A DNA stretch of 64,000 nucleotides from Candidatus Rhodoferax mariagerensis (GTDB lineage: Bacteria > Pseudomonadota > Gammaproteobacteria > Burkholderiales > Burkholderiaceae_C), in the NCBI GenBank assembly GCA_016719055.1, contig JADKAW010000028.1:1-64000 (forward strand), given 5' to 3'. Position 1 is the stretch's first letter; every line of letters starts with the position of its first letter. Position numbers and translations under genes: made by a program. The notes under the pieces are model-generated. The model was not told the DNA's origin and did no database searches. It was given only the letters and a program-made list of their open reading frames with translations. Below are positions 34,472 to 43,792 of the stretch, piece by piece.

Positions 34472-34573
34472 CCCGGGCAGTTTACTGCTCCCCGCTTTTC
34501 CTCCCTGAGCGGGGCCTTGATGTGTGACAGCAAATAGGCTTACCACCCCAGCCCTCGTGCTGGGGTTTTTTTT
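34472..34573 (+). ncRNA. Structured small RNA candidate with CCUCC in an exposed loop
   Basis: About 102 nt with three stems. GCAG/CTGC at 34477-34480 and 34485-34488 makes a small hairpin. CCCCGC (34490-34495) pairs with GCGGGG (34509-34514) around the loop TTTTCCTCCCTGA, exposing CCUCC, the complement of a Shine-Dalgarno sequence. CCCCAGC (34546-34552) pairs with GCTGGGG (34559-34565) followed by eight T, an intrinsic terminator. A promoter lies just upstream. The arrangement recalls anti-Shine-Dalgarno riboregulators and, from memory, the Rfam betaproteobacterial toxic small RNA family; this family assignment is not verified. It could instead act as a leader of hemJ, whose ATG is 27 nt after the T-run. 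Confidence 0.65.
34545..34573 (+). terminator. Intrinsic terminator ending the small RNA
   Basis: A seven-base-pair GC stem (CCCCAGC/GCTGGGG) with a six-base loop is followed by eight T residues. It is the strongest terminator shape in the window. Confidence 0.85.
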
Positions 34574-34600
34574 GCCTGTCTATTTGAGTAAACTGACATC

Positions 34601-35068
34601 ATGCTCTGGATCAAGTCACTTCATATTGTTTTTGTTGCCAGCTGGTTCGCGGGCCTGTTTTATTTGCCGCGCATTTTTGTCAATCTGGCCATGGTGCCCG
34701 CCGACTCAAAAGCAGAGCGAGACCGCTTGCTGCTGATGGCACGCAAGCTGTTGCGATTTATGACCATCATCGCGGTTCCGGCAATTGTTTTCGGCCTGTG
34801 GCTGTGGATTGATTACGGCATTGGCGTTTTCGGCCTGAAGATTTTGATTGGCTACGGCATTGGCTGGGGGCCGGGTAACGGCTGGATGCATGCCAAACTC
34901 TTGGGTGTTGCGCTGGTGATTGGCTACCACCATGCCTGCAGCGTGATGTTGAACAAGATTGTTCGAGGTGAGCAGCGCCATAGTCACGTCTGGTACCGCT
35001 GGTTTAATGAAGCACCGGTGATTCTGATGCTGATCATTGTGTGTTTGGTGGTGCTTAAACCATTCTGA
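34601..35068 (+). CDS. hemJ: Protoporphyrinogen IX oxidase HemJ
   Basis: Membrane enzyme of the HemJ/UPF0093 family that oxidises protoporphyrinogen IX to protoporphyrin IX in bacteria lacking HemY and HemG. It opens MLWIKSLHIVFVASWFAGLFYLPR with the conserved His (residue 8) in the first helix. WMHAKLLGVALVIGYHHA (about 97-114) has the conserved Lys and histidines. Four membrane helices, 155 residues. No clear ribosome-binding site precedes ATG 34601. The divergent hemB belongs to the same pathway. VanZ-like gene follows after 7 nt. Confidence 0.9.
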   Translation: MLWIKSLHIVFVASWFAGLFYLPRIFVNLAMVPADSKAERDRLLLMARKLLRFMTIIAVPAIVFGLWLWIDYGIGVFGLKILIGYGIGWGPGNGWMHAKLLGVALVIGYHHACSVMLNKIVRGEQRHSHVWYRWFNEAPVILMLIIVCLVVLKPF

Positions 35069-35075
35069 AGCTGCC

Positions 35076-36176
35076 ATGCCGATGCACAAGACTTCGGCAT
35101 GGCCACTGGCTTTGGTCTACTTTGGGCTGATCGTCTACGCCAGTCTGTACCCTTTTTCCCTTTGGCGAGACCAGGGCGTTGCGCCCTGGTTGTTCTGGAT
35201 GGCCCCATGGCCCAGGTACTGGACACGGTTTGACGTGATGGCCAATGTGCTCGGCTATGTGCCACTTGGGTTTTTGCTGGCTTTAAGTGCCTTGCGCACT
35301 GGTCGTGTACGGTTTGCTTTTTCCTCGGCATTTCTAGTGACCATGGGATTGTCTTTCACACTGGAATCATTGCAGGTGTTTCTGCCAGATCGGGTGCCTT
35401 CAAACCTAGACCTGGTACTCAATACTGCCGGTGGTGCGCTGGGCGCAGCACTGGCCATGATCATGGAAAAGTCGGGCGTTTTGCAGCGCTGGAGCCGGTT
35501 TCGTGCCGACTGGTTTATCGAGGAGTCGCGCGGTGCGCTGGTGTTGCTGGCCTTGTGGCCGGTCGCCTTGCTGTTTCCAACGGCAGTGCCTTTTGGGTTG
35601 GGCCAGGTGATGGAGCGTCTGGAAATGGCGTTGGCAGAGCTGCTGGCCGATAGTCATTTTGTTGAATGGTTGCCATTGCGGGAGGTCGAGTTGCAACCTC
35701 TGACTTTTGGTGCAGAGTGGCTTTGTGTGGTGCTGGGTGTTCTGATTCCTGGCTTGCTGGGTTTTTGCGTGATTGAGCGCCGCATCAAGCGCATTTGGTT
35801 CCTGCTCTGGATGGTGACCTTGGGGGTTGGTGCAACAGGTTTGAGCGCAGCGTTGAGTTTTGGCCCTGAACACGCTTGGGACTGGTTGGTTACACCGGTT
35901 GAGGTGGCCCTAACGACTGCCCTTTTGATTTTGCTTGTCTTTTTATGGCTACAACAGCGATCAGCTGCGGCGTTTTCGGTGTTGGCGCTGGGTGTTTATC
36001 TGAGTCTTCTCAACCAGACCTCGACCGGCCCATATTTTGAACAGACTCTTTTCATGTGGGAGCAAGGCCGTTTTATTCGATTTCATGGCTTGGCTCAATG
36101 GCTAGGCTGGTTATGGCCGTTTGCCGCATTGGTATATGTGTTGAGTTTGGTCTGGCACAAAGACTCAAAAAACTAA
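35076..36176 (+). CDS. VanZ-like family membrane protein
   Basis: A 366-residue membrane protein with about nine helices. The N-terminal third is a VanZ-like domain: YPFSLWRD, then FDVMANVLGYVPLGFLLAL (about residues 50-68), FTLESLQVFLPDRVPSNLD with Glu, Gln and Asp, and LNTAGGALGAAL. The rest is extra membrane helices without a recognised motif. VanZ itself gives low-level teicoplanin resistance, but most homologues have no known role. Start ATG 35076 lies 7 nt after hemJ, so the two may be co-transcribed. Confidence 0.8.
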   Translation: MPMHKTSAWPLALVYFGLIVYASLYPFSLWRDQGVAPWLFWMAPWPRYWTRFDVMANVLGYVPLGFLLALSALRTGRVRFAFSSAFLVTMGLSFTLESLQVFLPDRVPSNLDLVLNTAGGALGAALAMIMEKSGVLQRWSRFRADWFIEESRGALVLLALWPVALLFPTAVPFGLGQVMERLEMALAELLADSHFVEWLPLREVELQPLTFGAEWLCVVLGVLIPGLLGFCVIERRIKRIWFLLWMVTLGVGATGLSAALSFGPEHAWDWLVTPVEVALTTALLILLVFLWLQQRSAAAFSVLALGVYLSLLNQTSTGPYFEQTLFMWEQGRFIRFHGLAQWLGWLWPFAALVYVLSLVWHKDSKN

Positions 36177-36186
36177 AATTGCACTC

Positions 36187-36564
36187 ATGAACCTTATTAA
36201 AACCACCCCAGCTGTAAGCTCTGAGCGCCTGTCTGACGCGAGTTATTACCAACGACATATCTTTTTTTGTCTGAACCAGCGGGACAACGGCGAAAGCTGT
36301 TGCGCCCAATTTGACGCCAGCACGGCGTTTGAGCGCTGCAAGTCCCAGGTCAAGGCGGCTGGCCTGGCTGGCCCCGGCCAGGTCCGGGTCAACAAAGCCG
36401 GCTGCCTGGACCGCTGCGCCGGCGGCCCGGTGGCTGTGGTTTACCCAGAGGCTGTCTGGTACAGTTATGTTGATAGCGCAGACGTTGACGAAATTGTTGA
36501 GTCGCACCTGAAAAATGGTCAGGTTGTGCATCGCCTGCTGACACCAGCCCACTTGGGGCGTTGA
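36187..36564 (+). CDS. Thioredoxin-like 2Fe-2S ferredoxin domain protein
   Basis: A 125-residue soluble protein with the four-cysteine pattern of thioredoxin-fold ferredoxins: HIFFCLNQRDNGESCC (first Cys about residue 28, second about 38) and NKAGCLDRCAGGPVAVVYPE (Cys about residues 76 and 80). It is expected to bind a 2Fe-2S cluster and carry electrons or sense redox state in the cytoplasm. The partner is unknown. It starts 10 nt after the VanZ-like gene, suggesting one transcript, and is followed by a copy of the interspersed repeat. Confidence 0.85.
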   Translation: MNLIKTTPAVSSERLSDASYYQRHIFFCLNQRDNGESCCAQFDASTAFERCKSQVKAAGLAGPGQVRVNKAGCLDRCAGGPVAVVYPEAVWYSYVDSADVDEIVESHLKNGQVVHRLLTPAHLGR

Positions 36565-36575
36565 ATTTTTTAGTC

Positions 36576-36626
36576 TTTTCTTGCTCTAGCCCTTATGCAA
36601 TAAGCGCTGATAGCTATATTTTTTAC
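36576..36626 (-). repeat. Interspersed repeat, intergenic copy before dacC
   Basis: On the minus strand it reads AAAAATATAGCTATCAGCGC, then TTATTGCATAAGGGCTAGAG and AAGAAAAG. It lies between the ferredoxin gene and dacC and is the only clear copy outside a gene. Confidence 0.7.
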
Positions 36627-36672
36627 ATCACTCTACAGCACTTGCCAATTCATGGCAAGCCTATAAATTCCA

Positions 36673-37818
36673 ATGAAAAAATTACTGTTGGCCCTTGTGG
36701 CTCTGCTTTGCCTGTCGGCCACCGCTCAGGTGCCCCAAGCCCCTGAAATTGCTGCCCGGTCCTATTTGTTGATGGACGTGACGGCCGATCAAATCCTGGC
36801 ACAAAAAGACATCGACATGCCGGTAGAGCCAGCGTCACTGACCAAGCTGATGACCGCCTACCTGGTGTTTGACGCCCTGCGCAACAAAAAAATCGACCTC
36901 AAGCAGACCTTTGCGATAAGCGAGCGCGCCTGGAAAATCCCCGGATCCCGCATGTTTATTGATCCCAAGATGATGGTGCCGGTCGAAGACCTGATTAAAG
37001 GCATGGTGGTTCAAAGTGGCAACGATGCCACCGTGGCGTTGGCCGAAGGGGTGGGCGGCAGTGTCGAGCGCTTTGTTCAACTGATGAACGATCAAGCCAA
37101 AGTATTGGGCATGAAATCCACCGGCTACAAGAATCCCGAGGGCTTGACCGAGCCTGGACACATCACAACAGCGCGCGACCTCAGCATCTTGGCTGTGCGA
37201 TTGATGCGTGACTTTCCAGACTATGTGCCCTATTACGCCATCAAAAAATACCGCTATGTAGGAACGCCATCGGCCAACGACACCAACCGCAACTTGTTGC
37301 TTTTTCGCGACCCGACAGTCGATGGCCTGAAAACCGGACACACGGATGCCGCCGGCTACTGCCTGATCGCAACGGCGCACCGGGATGTGGCGGGCGTGGG
37401 CAGTCGCCGCATGCTATCGGTTGTGCTTGGGGCAACCAGCGAGAACGTTCGAGCCAATGAGTCCCAGAAGTTACTGAATTGGGGCTACACCGCCTATGAG
37501 GCTGTCAAATTGTTTGATGCGAATCAGCCGGTGGTGACTGCAGCGATCTGGAAAGGCAAGGAGTCAACCATTGTCTTGGGTCAGACGCGGCCCATCGTGG
37601 TAGCGGTGCCGACTGGAACAGGCGGCAAATTGACCACCAACGTGGTGCGATCTGACCCCCTGGTTGCGCCGTTGGGCAAGGGGCAGCAACTGGGAGTTCT
37701 TAAGGTCATGGGCGGCAGCCAAATGGTGACTGAGATACCGTTGCTGGCCTTGCAAGGTGTAGAACAGGCTGGAGTACTCGGTCGTGCTTGGGATGCATTG
37801 CGACTATGGATCAAATAG
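36673..37818 (+). CDS. dacC: D-alanyl-D-alanine carboxypeptidase DacC (PBP5/6 type)
   Basis: Periplasmic low-molecular-weight penicillin-binding protein that trims the terminal D-Ala from stem peptides. Signal peptide at residues 1-18 (MKKLLLALVALLCLSATA). Active-site motifs: SLTK in EPASLTKLMTAY (about residue 56), SGN in VVQSGNDATVAL (about 115) and KTG in DGLKTGHTDAAG (about 219). The C-terminal beta domain and amphipathic anchor (RAWDALRLWIK) are present. Length is 381. It lies directly before the ribosomal str operon, where rpoC would be expected in many relatives. Confidence 0.94.
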   Translation: MKKLLLALVALLCLSATAQVPQAPEIAARSYLLMDVTADQILAQKDIDMPVEPASLTKLMTAYLVFDALRNKKIDLKQTFAISERAWKIPGSRMFIDPKMMVPVEDLIKGMVVQSGNDATVALAEGVGGSVERFVQLMNDQAKVLGMKSTGYKNPEGLTEPGHITTARDLSILAVRLMRDFPDYVPYYAIKKYRYVGTPSANDTNRNLLLFRDPTVDGLKTGHTDAAGYCLIATAHRDVAGVGSRRMLSVVLGATSENVRANESQKLLNWGYTAYEAVKLFDANQPVVTAAIWKGKESTIVLGQTRPIVVAVPTGTGGKLTTNVVRSDPLVAPLGKGQQLGVLKVMGGSQMVTEIPLLALQGVEQAGVLGRAWDALRLWIK

Positions 37819-37822
37819 CCGA

Positions 37823-37851
37823 TTGCAGCGACGGTTATGACCTGTTATAGT
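37823..37851 (+). promoter_or_regulatory. Promoter of the str operon (rpsL)
   Basis: TTGCAG at 37823-37828 and TATAGT at 37846-37851 are separated by exactly 17 nt, a near-consensus sigma-70 promoter. Transcription should start near 37858. The -35 box lies only 5 nt after the dacC stop. Confidence 0.75.
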
Positions 37852-37885
37852 CGTGAGCTTTTCGGGAATTCCGAAGGGGCTCACG
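37852..37885 (+). promoter_or_regulatory. Stem-loop at the start of the rpsL leader
   Basis: CGTGAGC (37852-37858) pairs with GCTCACG (37879-37885), and TTCGG (37861-37865) with CCGAA (37871-37875) inside it, followed by TTTTCGTTGTTTT. It overlaps the predicted transcription start, so it may act as the terminator of dacC, as a leader structure of the ribosomal mRNA, or both. The strong AGGAGG at 37943-37948 for rpsL is outside it. Confidence 0.5.
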
Positions 37886-37953
37886 TTTTCGTTGTTTTAA
37901 AGTTTTAAGCGATTTTGGAACGTTTAGGGATTTTTAGTTTTTAGGAGGCTCAG

Positions 37954-38331
37954 GTGCCAACCATCAATCAGTTAATTCGTCAGGGGCGTGCGGTCGAAGT
38001 GATCAAGTCCAAAAGCCCGGCGATGGAAAATTCTCCACAACGCCGCGGTGTTTGCACCCGCGTTTACACCACGACTCCGAAAAAGCCCAACTCTGCTTTG
38101 CGTAAAGTTGCCAAAGTGCGCTTGACCAACGGGTTTGAGGTGATTTCATACATTGGCGGCGAAGGCCACAACCTGCAGGAACACAGCGTGGTGCTGGTTC
38201 GTGGCGGTCGTGTCAAGGATTTGCCCGGTGTGCGTTACCACATCGTGCGCGGTTCGCTCGACTTGCAAGGCGTGAAAGATCGCAAGCAGTCGCGTTCCAA
38301 GTATGGTGCTAAGCGCCCCAAGGCCAAGTAA
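37954..38331 (+). CDS. rpsL: 30S ribosomal protein S12
   Basis: Decoding-centre protein, site of streptomycin resistance. GTG 37954 with AGGAGG five nt upstream gives MPTINQLIRQGR. TTPKKPNSALRKVAKVRL (about residues 39-56) contains the streptomycin-critical Lys, here unmutated; the second site is in VKDLPGVRYHIVRG, also wild type. Length is 125. First gene of the str operon. Confidence 0.97.
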   Translation: MPTINQLIRQGRAVEVIKSKSPAMENSPQRRGVCTRVYTTTPKKPNSALRKVAKVRLTNGFEVISYIGGEGHNLQEHSVVLVRGGRVKDLPGVRYHIVRGSLDLQGVKDRKQSRSKYGAKRPKAK

Positions 38332-38477
38332 CTCAACGGTTTTTTTAAACAGTGTTTGTTGCTGCGTGGCGCAGTCAGCAAACGAAGTGACCCAGGTCGG
38401 GTCGAGTAAGTGAGAGTCTTATTTTTAACTCTCGCGGTGTTGTCAAAGACACCAACTGAAGCAATAGAGGTGAAAAA

Positions 38478-38951
38478 ATGCCACGTCGTCGCGAAGTCCC
38501 TAAACGTGAAATCCTGCCGGATCCCAAGTACGGCAATGTCGAGCTGTCCAAATTCATGAACGTGATCATGGAAGGCGGCAAAAAAGCCGTTGCCGAGCGC
38601 ATCATTTATGGTGCGCTGGAGCAGATTGAAAAGAAAAACCCAGATAAAGATCCTCTAGAAGCCTTTACCGTGGCCATCAACAATGTGAAGCCGCTGGTTG
38701 AGGTGAAGTCCCGTCGCGTTGGTGGTGCAAACTACCAGGTGCCTGTTGAAGTACGTCCGGTGCGCCGCCTGGCCCTGTCAATGCGCTGGATCAAGGAAGC
38801 CGCCCGCAAGCGTGGCGAAAAGTCCATGGCGCTTCGCTTGGCCAACGAGTTGCTGGAGGCCACTGAAGGCCGCGGCGGTGCCATGAAAAAGCGTGACGAG
38901 GTTCACCGCATGGCCGAAGCCAATAAGGCATTCTCGCATTTCCGTTTCTAA
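38478..38951 (+). CDS. rpsG: 30S ribosomal protein S7
   Basis: 16S rRNA-binding assembly protein of the small-subunit head, also the translational repressor of the str operon in E. coli. It opens MPRRREVPKREILPDPKYG; GGANYQVPVEVRPVRR (about residues 81-96) is a signature. Length is 157. ATG 38478 has GAGG at 38467-38470. The 146-nt gap after rpsL corresponds in position to the S12-S7 intercistronic region that binds S7 in E. coli. Confidence 0.97.
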   Translation: MPRRREVPKREILPDPKYGNVELSKFMNVIMEGGKKAVAERIIYGALEQIEKKNPDKDPLEAFTVAINNVKPLVEVKSRRVGGANYQVPVEVRPVRRLALSMRWIKEAARKRGEKSMALRLANELLEATEGRGGAMKKRDEVHRMAEANKAFSHFRF

Positions 38952-39051
38952 ATCCCACTCGACGGCATCCGGGCTTGTCCAGATGCCGCACCAACAAGGC
39001 CGCGCCTTGCGGCCTGCATCGTCTCTGATACAGATCACCAAAGGATCCAAC

Positions 39052-41154
39052 ATGGCTCGCCATACCCCCATTGATCGCTACCGCAATATTGGTATTTCCG
39101 CTCACATTGACGCTGGTAAAACCACCACCACCGAGCGCGTACTTTTTTACACCGGCGTGAACCACAAAATTGGTGAAGTTCACGACGGCGCGGCCACCAT
39201 GGACTGGATGGAGCAAGAACAAGAGCGTGGCATCACAATCACCTCGGCGGCTACCACCTGCTTCTGGAAAGGCATGGACAAGTCCTTGCCCGAACATCGC
39301 ATCAACATCATCGACACCCCCGGTCACGTGGACTTCACGATTGAAGTCGAGCGCTCGATGCGTGTGCTGGACGGTGCCTGCATGGTCTATTGCGCCGTGG
39401 GTGGCGTGCAGCCCCAGTCCGAAACTGTCTGGCGCCAGGCCAACAAGTACAAAGTGCCTCGCCTGGCGTTTGTCAACAAGATGGACCGCACCGGTGCCAA
39501 TTTCTTCAAGGTCGTTGAGCAAATGAAGCTGCGCCTGAAAGCCAGCCCGGTTCCGATGGTCATCCCGATTGGTGCCGAAGAAAACTTCACCGGCGTGGTG
39601 GACCTGATCAAGATGAAAGCCATCATCTGGGACGAAGTCTCGCAAGGGATGTTGTTTGATTACCGTGAAATTCCAGCTGAACTGCTGGAATTGGCCAAAG
39701 AATGGCGCGAAAAAATGGTTGAAGCAGCCGCTGAAGCCTCTGAAGAATTCATGAACAAGTACCTTGAAGAAGGTGACTTGACCGAAGAAGAGATAAAGCT
39801 CGGCATTCGCACCCGCACCATTGCCAGCGAAATTCAACCGATGTATTGTGGCTCAGCTTTCAAGAACAAGGGTGTTCAGCGTATGCTGGATGCGGTGATC
39901 GAATTCATGCCGTCACCGGTGGACATTCCCCCTGTCAAGGGGATGGACGAAGATGAAAATCCTGTCACTCGCAAGGCTGATGACAGCGAGAAATTTTCTG
40001 CATTGGCGTTTAAGTTGATGACCGATCCGTTTGTGGGGCAGTTGACTTTTGTTCGCGTTTACTCTGGTGTATTGACCAAGGGAGATACTGTTTTCAACCC
40101 TATTCGTGGGAAAAAGGAGCGTATCGGTCGTATCGTGCAGATGCATGCCAACAATCGTGAAGAAGTCAGCGAAATTCGCGCGGGTGACATCGCCGCTTGT
40201 ATCGGCCTCAAAGACGTCACCACCGGCGAAACGCTATGTGACCCGTCGGCCATCGTGATGCTTGAGCGCATGATCTTCCCTGAACCTGTGATTACCCAAG
40301 CTGTAGAGCCAAAGACCAAAGTTGACCAGGAAAAAATGGGCATCGCACTGCAGCGTTTGGCCCAGGAAGATCCGTCGTTCCGCGTCAAAACCGACGAAGA
40401 ATCAGGCCAAACCCTGATCGCCGGTATGGGCGAGCTTCACCTGGAAATCATTGTTGACCGCATGAAGCGCGAGTTTGGCGTGGAGGCCAACGTCGGCAAG
40501 CCTCAGGTGGCCTACCGCGAAACCATCCGCAAAACCATCGAAGATGCTGAAGGTAAGTTCGTCCGTCAGTCTGGTGGTAAAGGGCAGTACGGCCACGTGG
40601 TCTTGAAGATTGAGCCCAATGAGGCTGGCAAAGGTATCGAATTTGTAGACGCGATCAAGGGCGGCGTGGTACCGCGTGAATACATTCCAGCGGTGGAAAA
40701 AGGTATCCACGAAGCGGTGACGCAAGGTGTGCTAGCGGGCTACCCGGTGGTTGATGTCAAAGTTACGTTGCATTTCGGCTCTTACCATGACGTGGATTCG
40801 AACGAACTGGCCTTCAAGATGGCGGCGATTTTTGGCTTCAAGGAAGGTTGCCGCAAGGCAGGGCCAGTCATTCTTGAACCGATGATGGCAGTTGAAGTCG
40901 AAACCCCGGAAGACTACGCCGGCAACGTGATGGGCGATTTGTCTTCCCGCCGCGGTATGGTGCAAGGCATGGAAGACATGGTCGGCGGTGGCAAGGCCAT
41001 CAAGGCCGAAGTACCGCTGTCGGAAATGTTCGGATATTCCACCACCCTGCGTTCGATGTCGCAAGGGCGTGCAACTTACACGATGGAATTCAAGCATTAC
41101 ACAGAAGCTCCACGTAACGTGTCTGAAGCCATCATGGCCTCAAGGGCCAAATAA
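39052..41154 (+). CDS. fusA: Elongation factor G
   Basis: Translocation GTPase. It opens MARHTPIDRYRNIGISAHID; G1 is AHIDAGKTT (about residues 17-25), G3 is DTPGH (about 88-92) and G4 is NKMD (about 142-145). Domains II to V follow to residue 700. ATG 39052 is preceded by AAAGGA; the frame is open upstream through rpsG but without homology. It is followed by tuf after 182 nt. Confidence 0.97.
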   Translation: MARHTPIDRYRNIGISAHIDAGKTTTTERVLFYTGVNHKIGEVHDGAATMDWMEQEQERGITITSAATTCFWKGMDKSLPEHRINIIDTPGHVDFTIEVERSMRVLDGACMVYCAVGGVQPQSETVWRQANKYKVPRLAFVNKMDRTGANFFKVVEQMKLRLKASPVPMVIPIGAEENFTGVVDLIKMKAIIWDEVSQGMLFDYREIPAELLELAKEWREKMVEAAAEASEEFMNKYLEEGDLTEEEIKLGIRTRTIASEIQPMYCGSAFKNKGVQRMLDAVIEFMPSPVDIPPVKGMDEDENPVTRKADDSEKFSALAFKLMTDPFVGQLTFVRVYSGVLTKGDTVFNPIRGKKERIGRIVQMHANNREEVSEIRAGDIAACIGLKDVTTGETLCDPSAIVMLERMIFPEPVITQAVEPKTKVDQEKMGIALQRLAQEDPSFRVKTDEESGQTLIAGMGELHLEIIVDRMKREFGVEANVGKPQVAYRETIRKTIEDAEGKFVRQSGGKGQYGHVVLKIEPNEAGKGIEFVDAIKGGVVPREYIPAVEKGIHEAVTQGVLAGYPVVDVKVTLHFGSYHDVDSNELAFKMAAIFGFKEGCRKAGPVILEPMMAVEVETPEDYAGNVMGDLSSRRGMVQGMEDMVGGGKAIKAEVPLSEMFGYSTTLRSMSQGRATYTMEFKHYTEAPRNVSEAIMASRAK

Positions 41155-41336
41155 TTTTCAGGTGCCGGATCAAGATTCGCATAGCGAATTTGCTCGGGCA
41201 TCTCTGATTGCAGCTGACTGGATAGTTCGACCTGTCTGCGACGATGTGCCACCCTGTTTCCCGTGCGGGGCGAACCAGCAACATCGTGCAAACATTAAAC
41301 CAATACACGGGAATTAGCTCTTTGGAGAATTGAAAA

Positions 41337-42527
<1,191 letters not shown>

Positions 42528-42597
42528 TATTTTGCGGGACAGACCCAAGCTTCACGCAGTGAACCAGCTCTGTCCTCAACTGATTAGAAAGAAATTA

Positions 42598-42912
42598 ATG
42601 GCAACCAAACAAAAAATCCGCATCCGCCTGAAGGCATTTGATTACAAGTTGATCGATCAGTCAGCAGCCGAAATCGTCGATACCGCCAAGCGCACCGGCG
42701 CGATTGTCAAGGGCCCCGTGCCGTTGCCAACACGGATGAAGCGTTTTGACATCTTGCGTTCACCGCACGTCAACAAGACCAGTCGTGATCAGTTCGAAAT
42801 CCGTACGCATCAGCGCTTGATGGACATCGTTGATCCGACTGACAAGACGGTTGACGCTTTAATGAAGCTCGACTTGCCTGCTGGCGTGGACGTCGAGATC
42901 AAGCTTCAGTAG
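42598..42912 (+). CDS. rpsJ: 30S ribosomal protein S10
   Basis: Small-subunit head protein, also NusE in antitermination. It opens MATKQKIRIRLKAFDYKLID and contains GPVPLPTRMKRFDILRSPHV (about residues 38-57). Length is 104. ATG 42598 gives the canonical start, with AGAAAGAAA upstream. It is separated from rplC by 199 nt holding a promoter, so it probably belongs to the tuf transcript. Confidence 0.96.
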   Translation: MATKQKIRIRLKAFDYKLIDQSAAEIVDTAKRTGAIVKGPVPLPTRMKRFDILRSPHVNKTSRDQFEIRTHQRLMDIVDPTDKTVDALMKLDLPAGVDVEIKLQ

Positions 42913-42972
42913 ATAACTTCTGTGAATGATGCACTTCGGTGCGGCCTTCATGGTTTTGAGTATTAGTTTTGC

Positions 42973-43002
42973 TTGTTTTTATTGGTCAGCAACTGCTATA
43001 CT
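42973..43002 (+). promoter_or_regulatory. Promoter for the rplC-rpsQ part of the S10 operon
   Basis: TATACT at 42997-43002 is preceded by TG one base upstream (TGCTATACT), an extended -10. TTGTTT at 42973-42978 is a possible -35 with an 18-nt spacer. Transcription would start near 43008, about 100 nt before rplC. Confidence 0.7.
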
Positions 43003-43049
43003 CAATGGCTCTGCTAAGCTTAACGGTCCGGCAGAGTTTTATTAACAGT

Positions 43050-43097
43050 CTCTCACAAGAAAACGTGTACAGCCAATTGAAGTTGTACCGGTGAGAG
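43050..43097 (+). promoter_or_regulatory. Structured leader upstream of rplC
   Basis: CTCTCAC (43050-43056) pairs perfectly with GTGAGAG (43091-43097), and GTACA (43067-43071) pairs with TGTAC (43084-43088) inside it, extended by a CG pair. The 3' strand ends just before the ribosome-binding site CGGAGA at 43102-43106. In E. coli ribosomal protein L4 represses the S10 operon through a leader hairpin; this structure is well placed for an equivalent role, but that is inference. Confidence 0.55.
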
Positions 43098-43111
43098 TTA
43101 CGGAGAAAACA

Positions 43112-43792
43112 ATGAGTCTTAGCAATCACTTAGGGTTGCTTGGGCGCAAGGTTGGTATGATGCGTCTGTTCACCGACGATGGGAATGCCGTTCCTGTTAC
43201 GGTGGTTGATGTATCCAACAACCGAGTGACCCAGGTGAAAACCCAAGAGAACGACGGCTATGTCGCTTTGCAAGTGACGTTTGGTGCGAAAAAATCTTCT
43301 CGCGTCAACAAGCCGATCGCAGGACACCTCGCCAAGGCGGGTGTCGAAGCCGGTGAAATCATTCGTGAATTTCGTGTGTCGGCTGAAACCGCTACCCAAT
43401 ACCAAGCCGGTGTCAATGTGCCGGTGACCGCTGTATTTGCAGTGGGTCAAAAAGTTGATGTGCAAGGCACATCGATTGGCAAGGGATATGCAGGCACCAT
43501 CAAACGCCATCACATGAGCTCGCAACGTGCATCACACGGTAACAGCCGTTCGCACAATGTGCCTGGCTCCATTGGTATGGCGCAAGATCCGGGACGTGTG
43601 TTTCCGGGCAAGCGCATGACGGGCCACCTCGGTGTTGACCTCGTCACGACGCAAAATCTCGACATCATTCGTGTTGACGAAGCGCGTCAATTGTTGATGA
43701 TCAAGGGTGCCATTCCTGGCTCGGCCGGCGGTTTTGTGACCGTTCGCCCTGCTGTCAAGGCAAAAGCAACTGATGCAAAAGGAGCGAACTGA
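43112..43792 (+). CDS. rplC: 50S ribosomal protein L3
   Basis: Early-assembling large-subunit protein near the peptidyl-transferase centre. It opens MSLSNHLGLLGRKVGMMRLF; RHHMSSQRASHGNSRSHNVP and GKRMTGHLGVDLVTTQN are signature segments with the Gln methylated in E. coli present. Length is 226. ATG 43112 has CGGAGA upstream. First gene after the internal S10 promoter. Stop and rplD start share TGATG. Confidence 0.96.
   Translation: MSLSNHLGLLGRKVGMMRLFTDDGNAVPVTVVDVSNNRVTQVKTQENDGYVALQVTFGAKKSSRVNKPIAGHLAKAGVEAGEIIREFRVSAETATQYQAGVNVPVTAVFAVGQKVDVQGTSIGKGYAGTIKRHHMSSQRASHGNSRSHNVPGSIGMAQDPGRVFPGKRMTGHLGVDLVTTQNLDIIRVDEARQLLMIKGAIPGSAGGFVTVRPAVKAKATDAKGAN

Noticed and set aside
36187..36564. 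NuoE-type complex I subunit
   Set aside because: The four-cysteine thioredoxin-like pattern is shared, but the protein is too short and no nuo genes are near.
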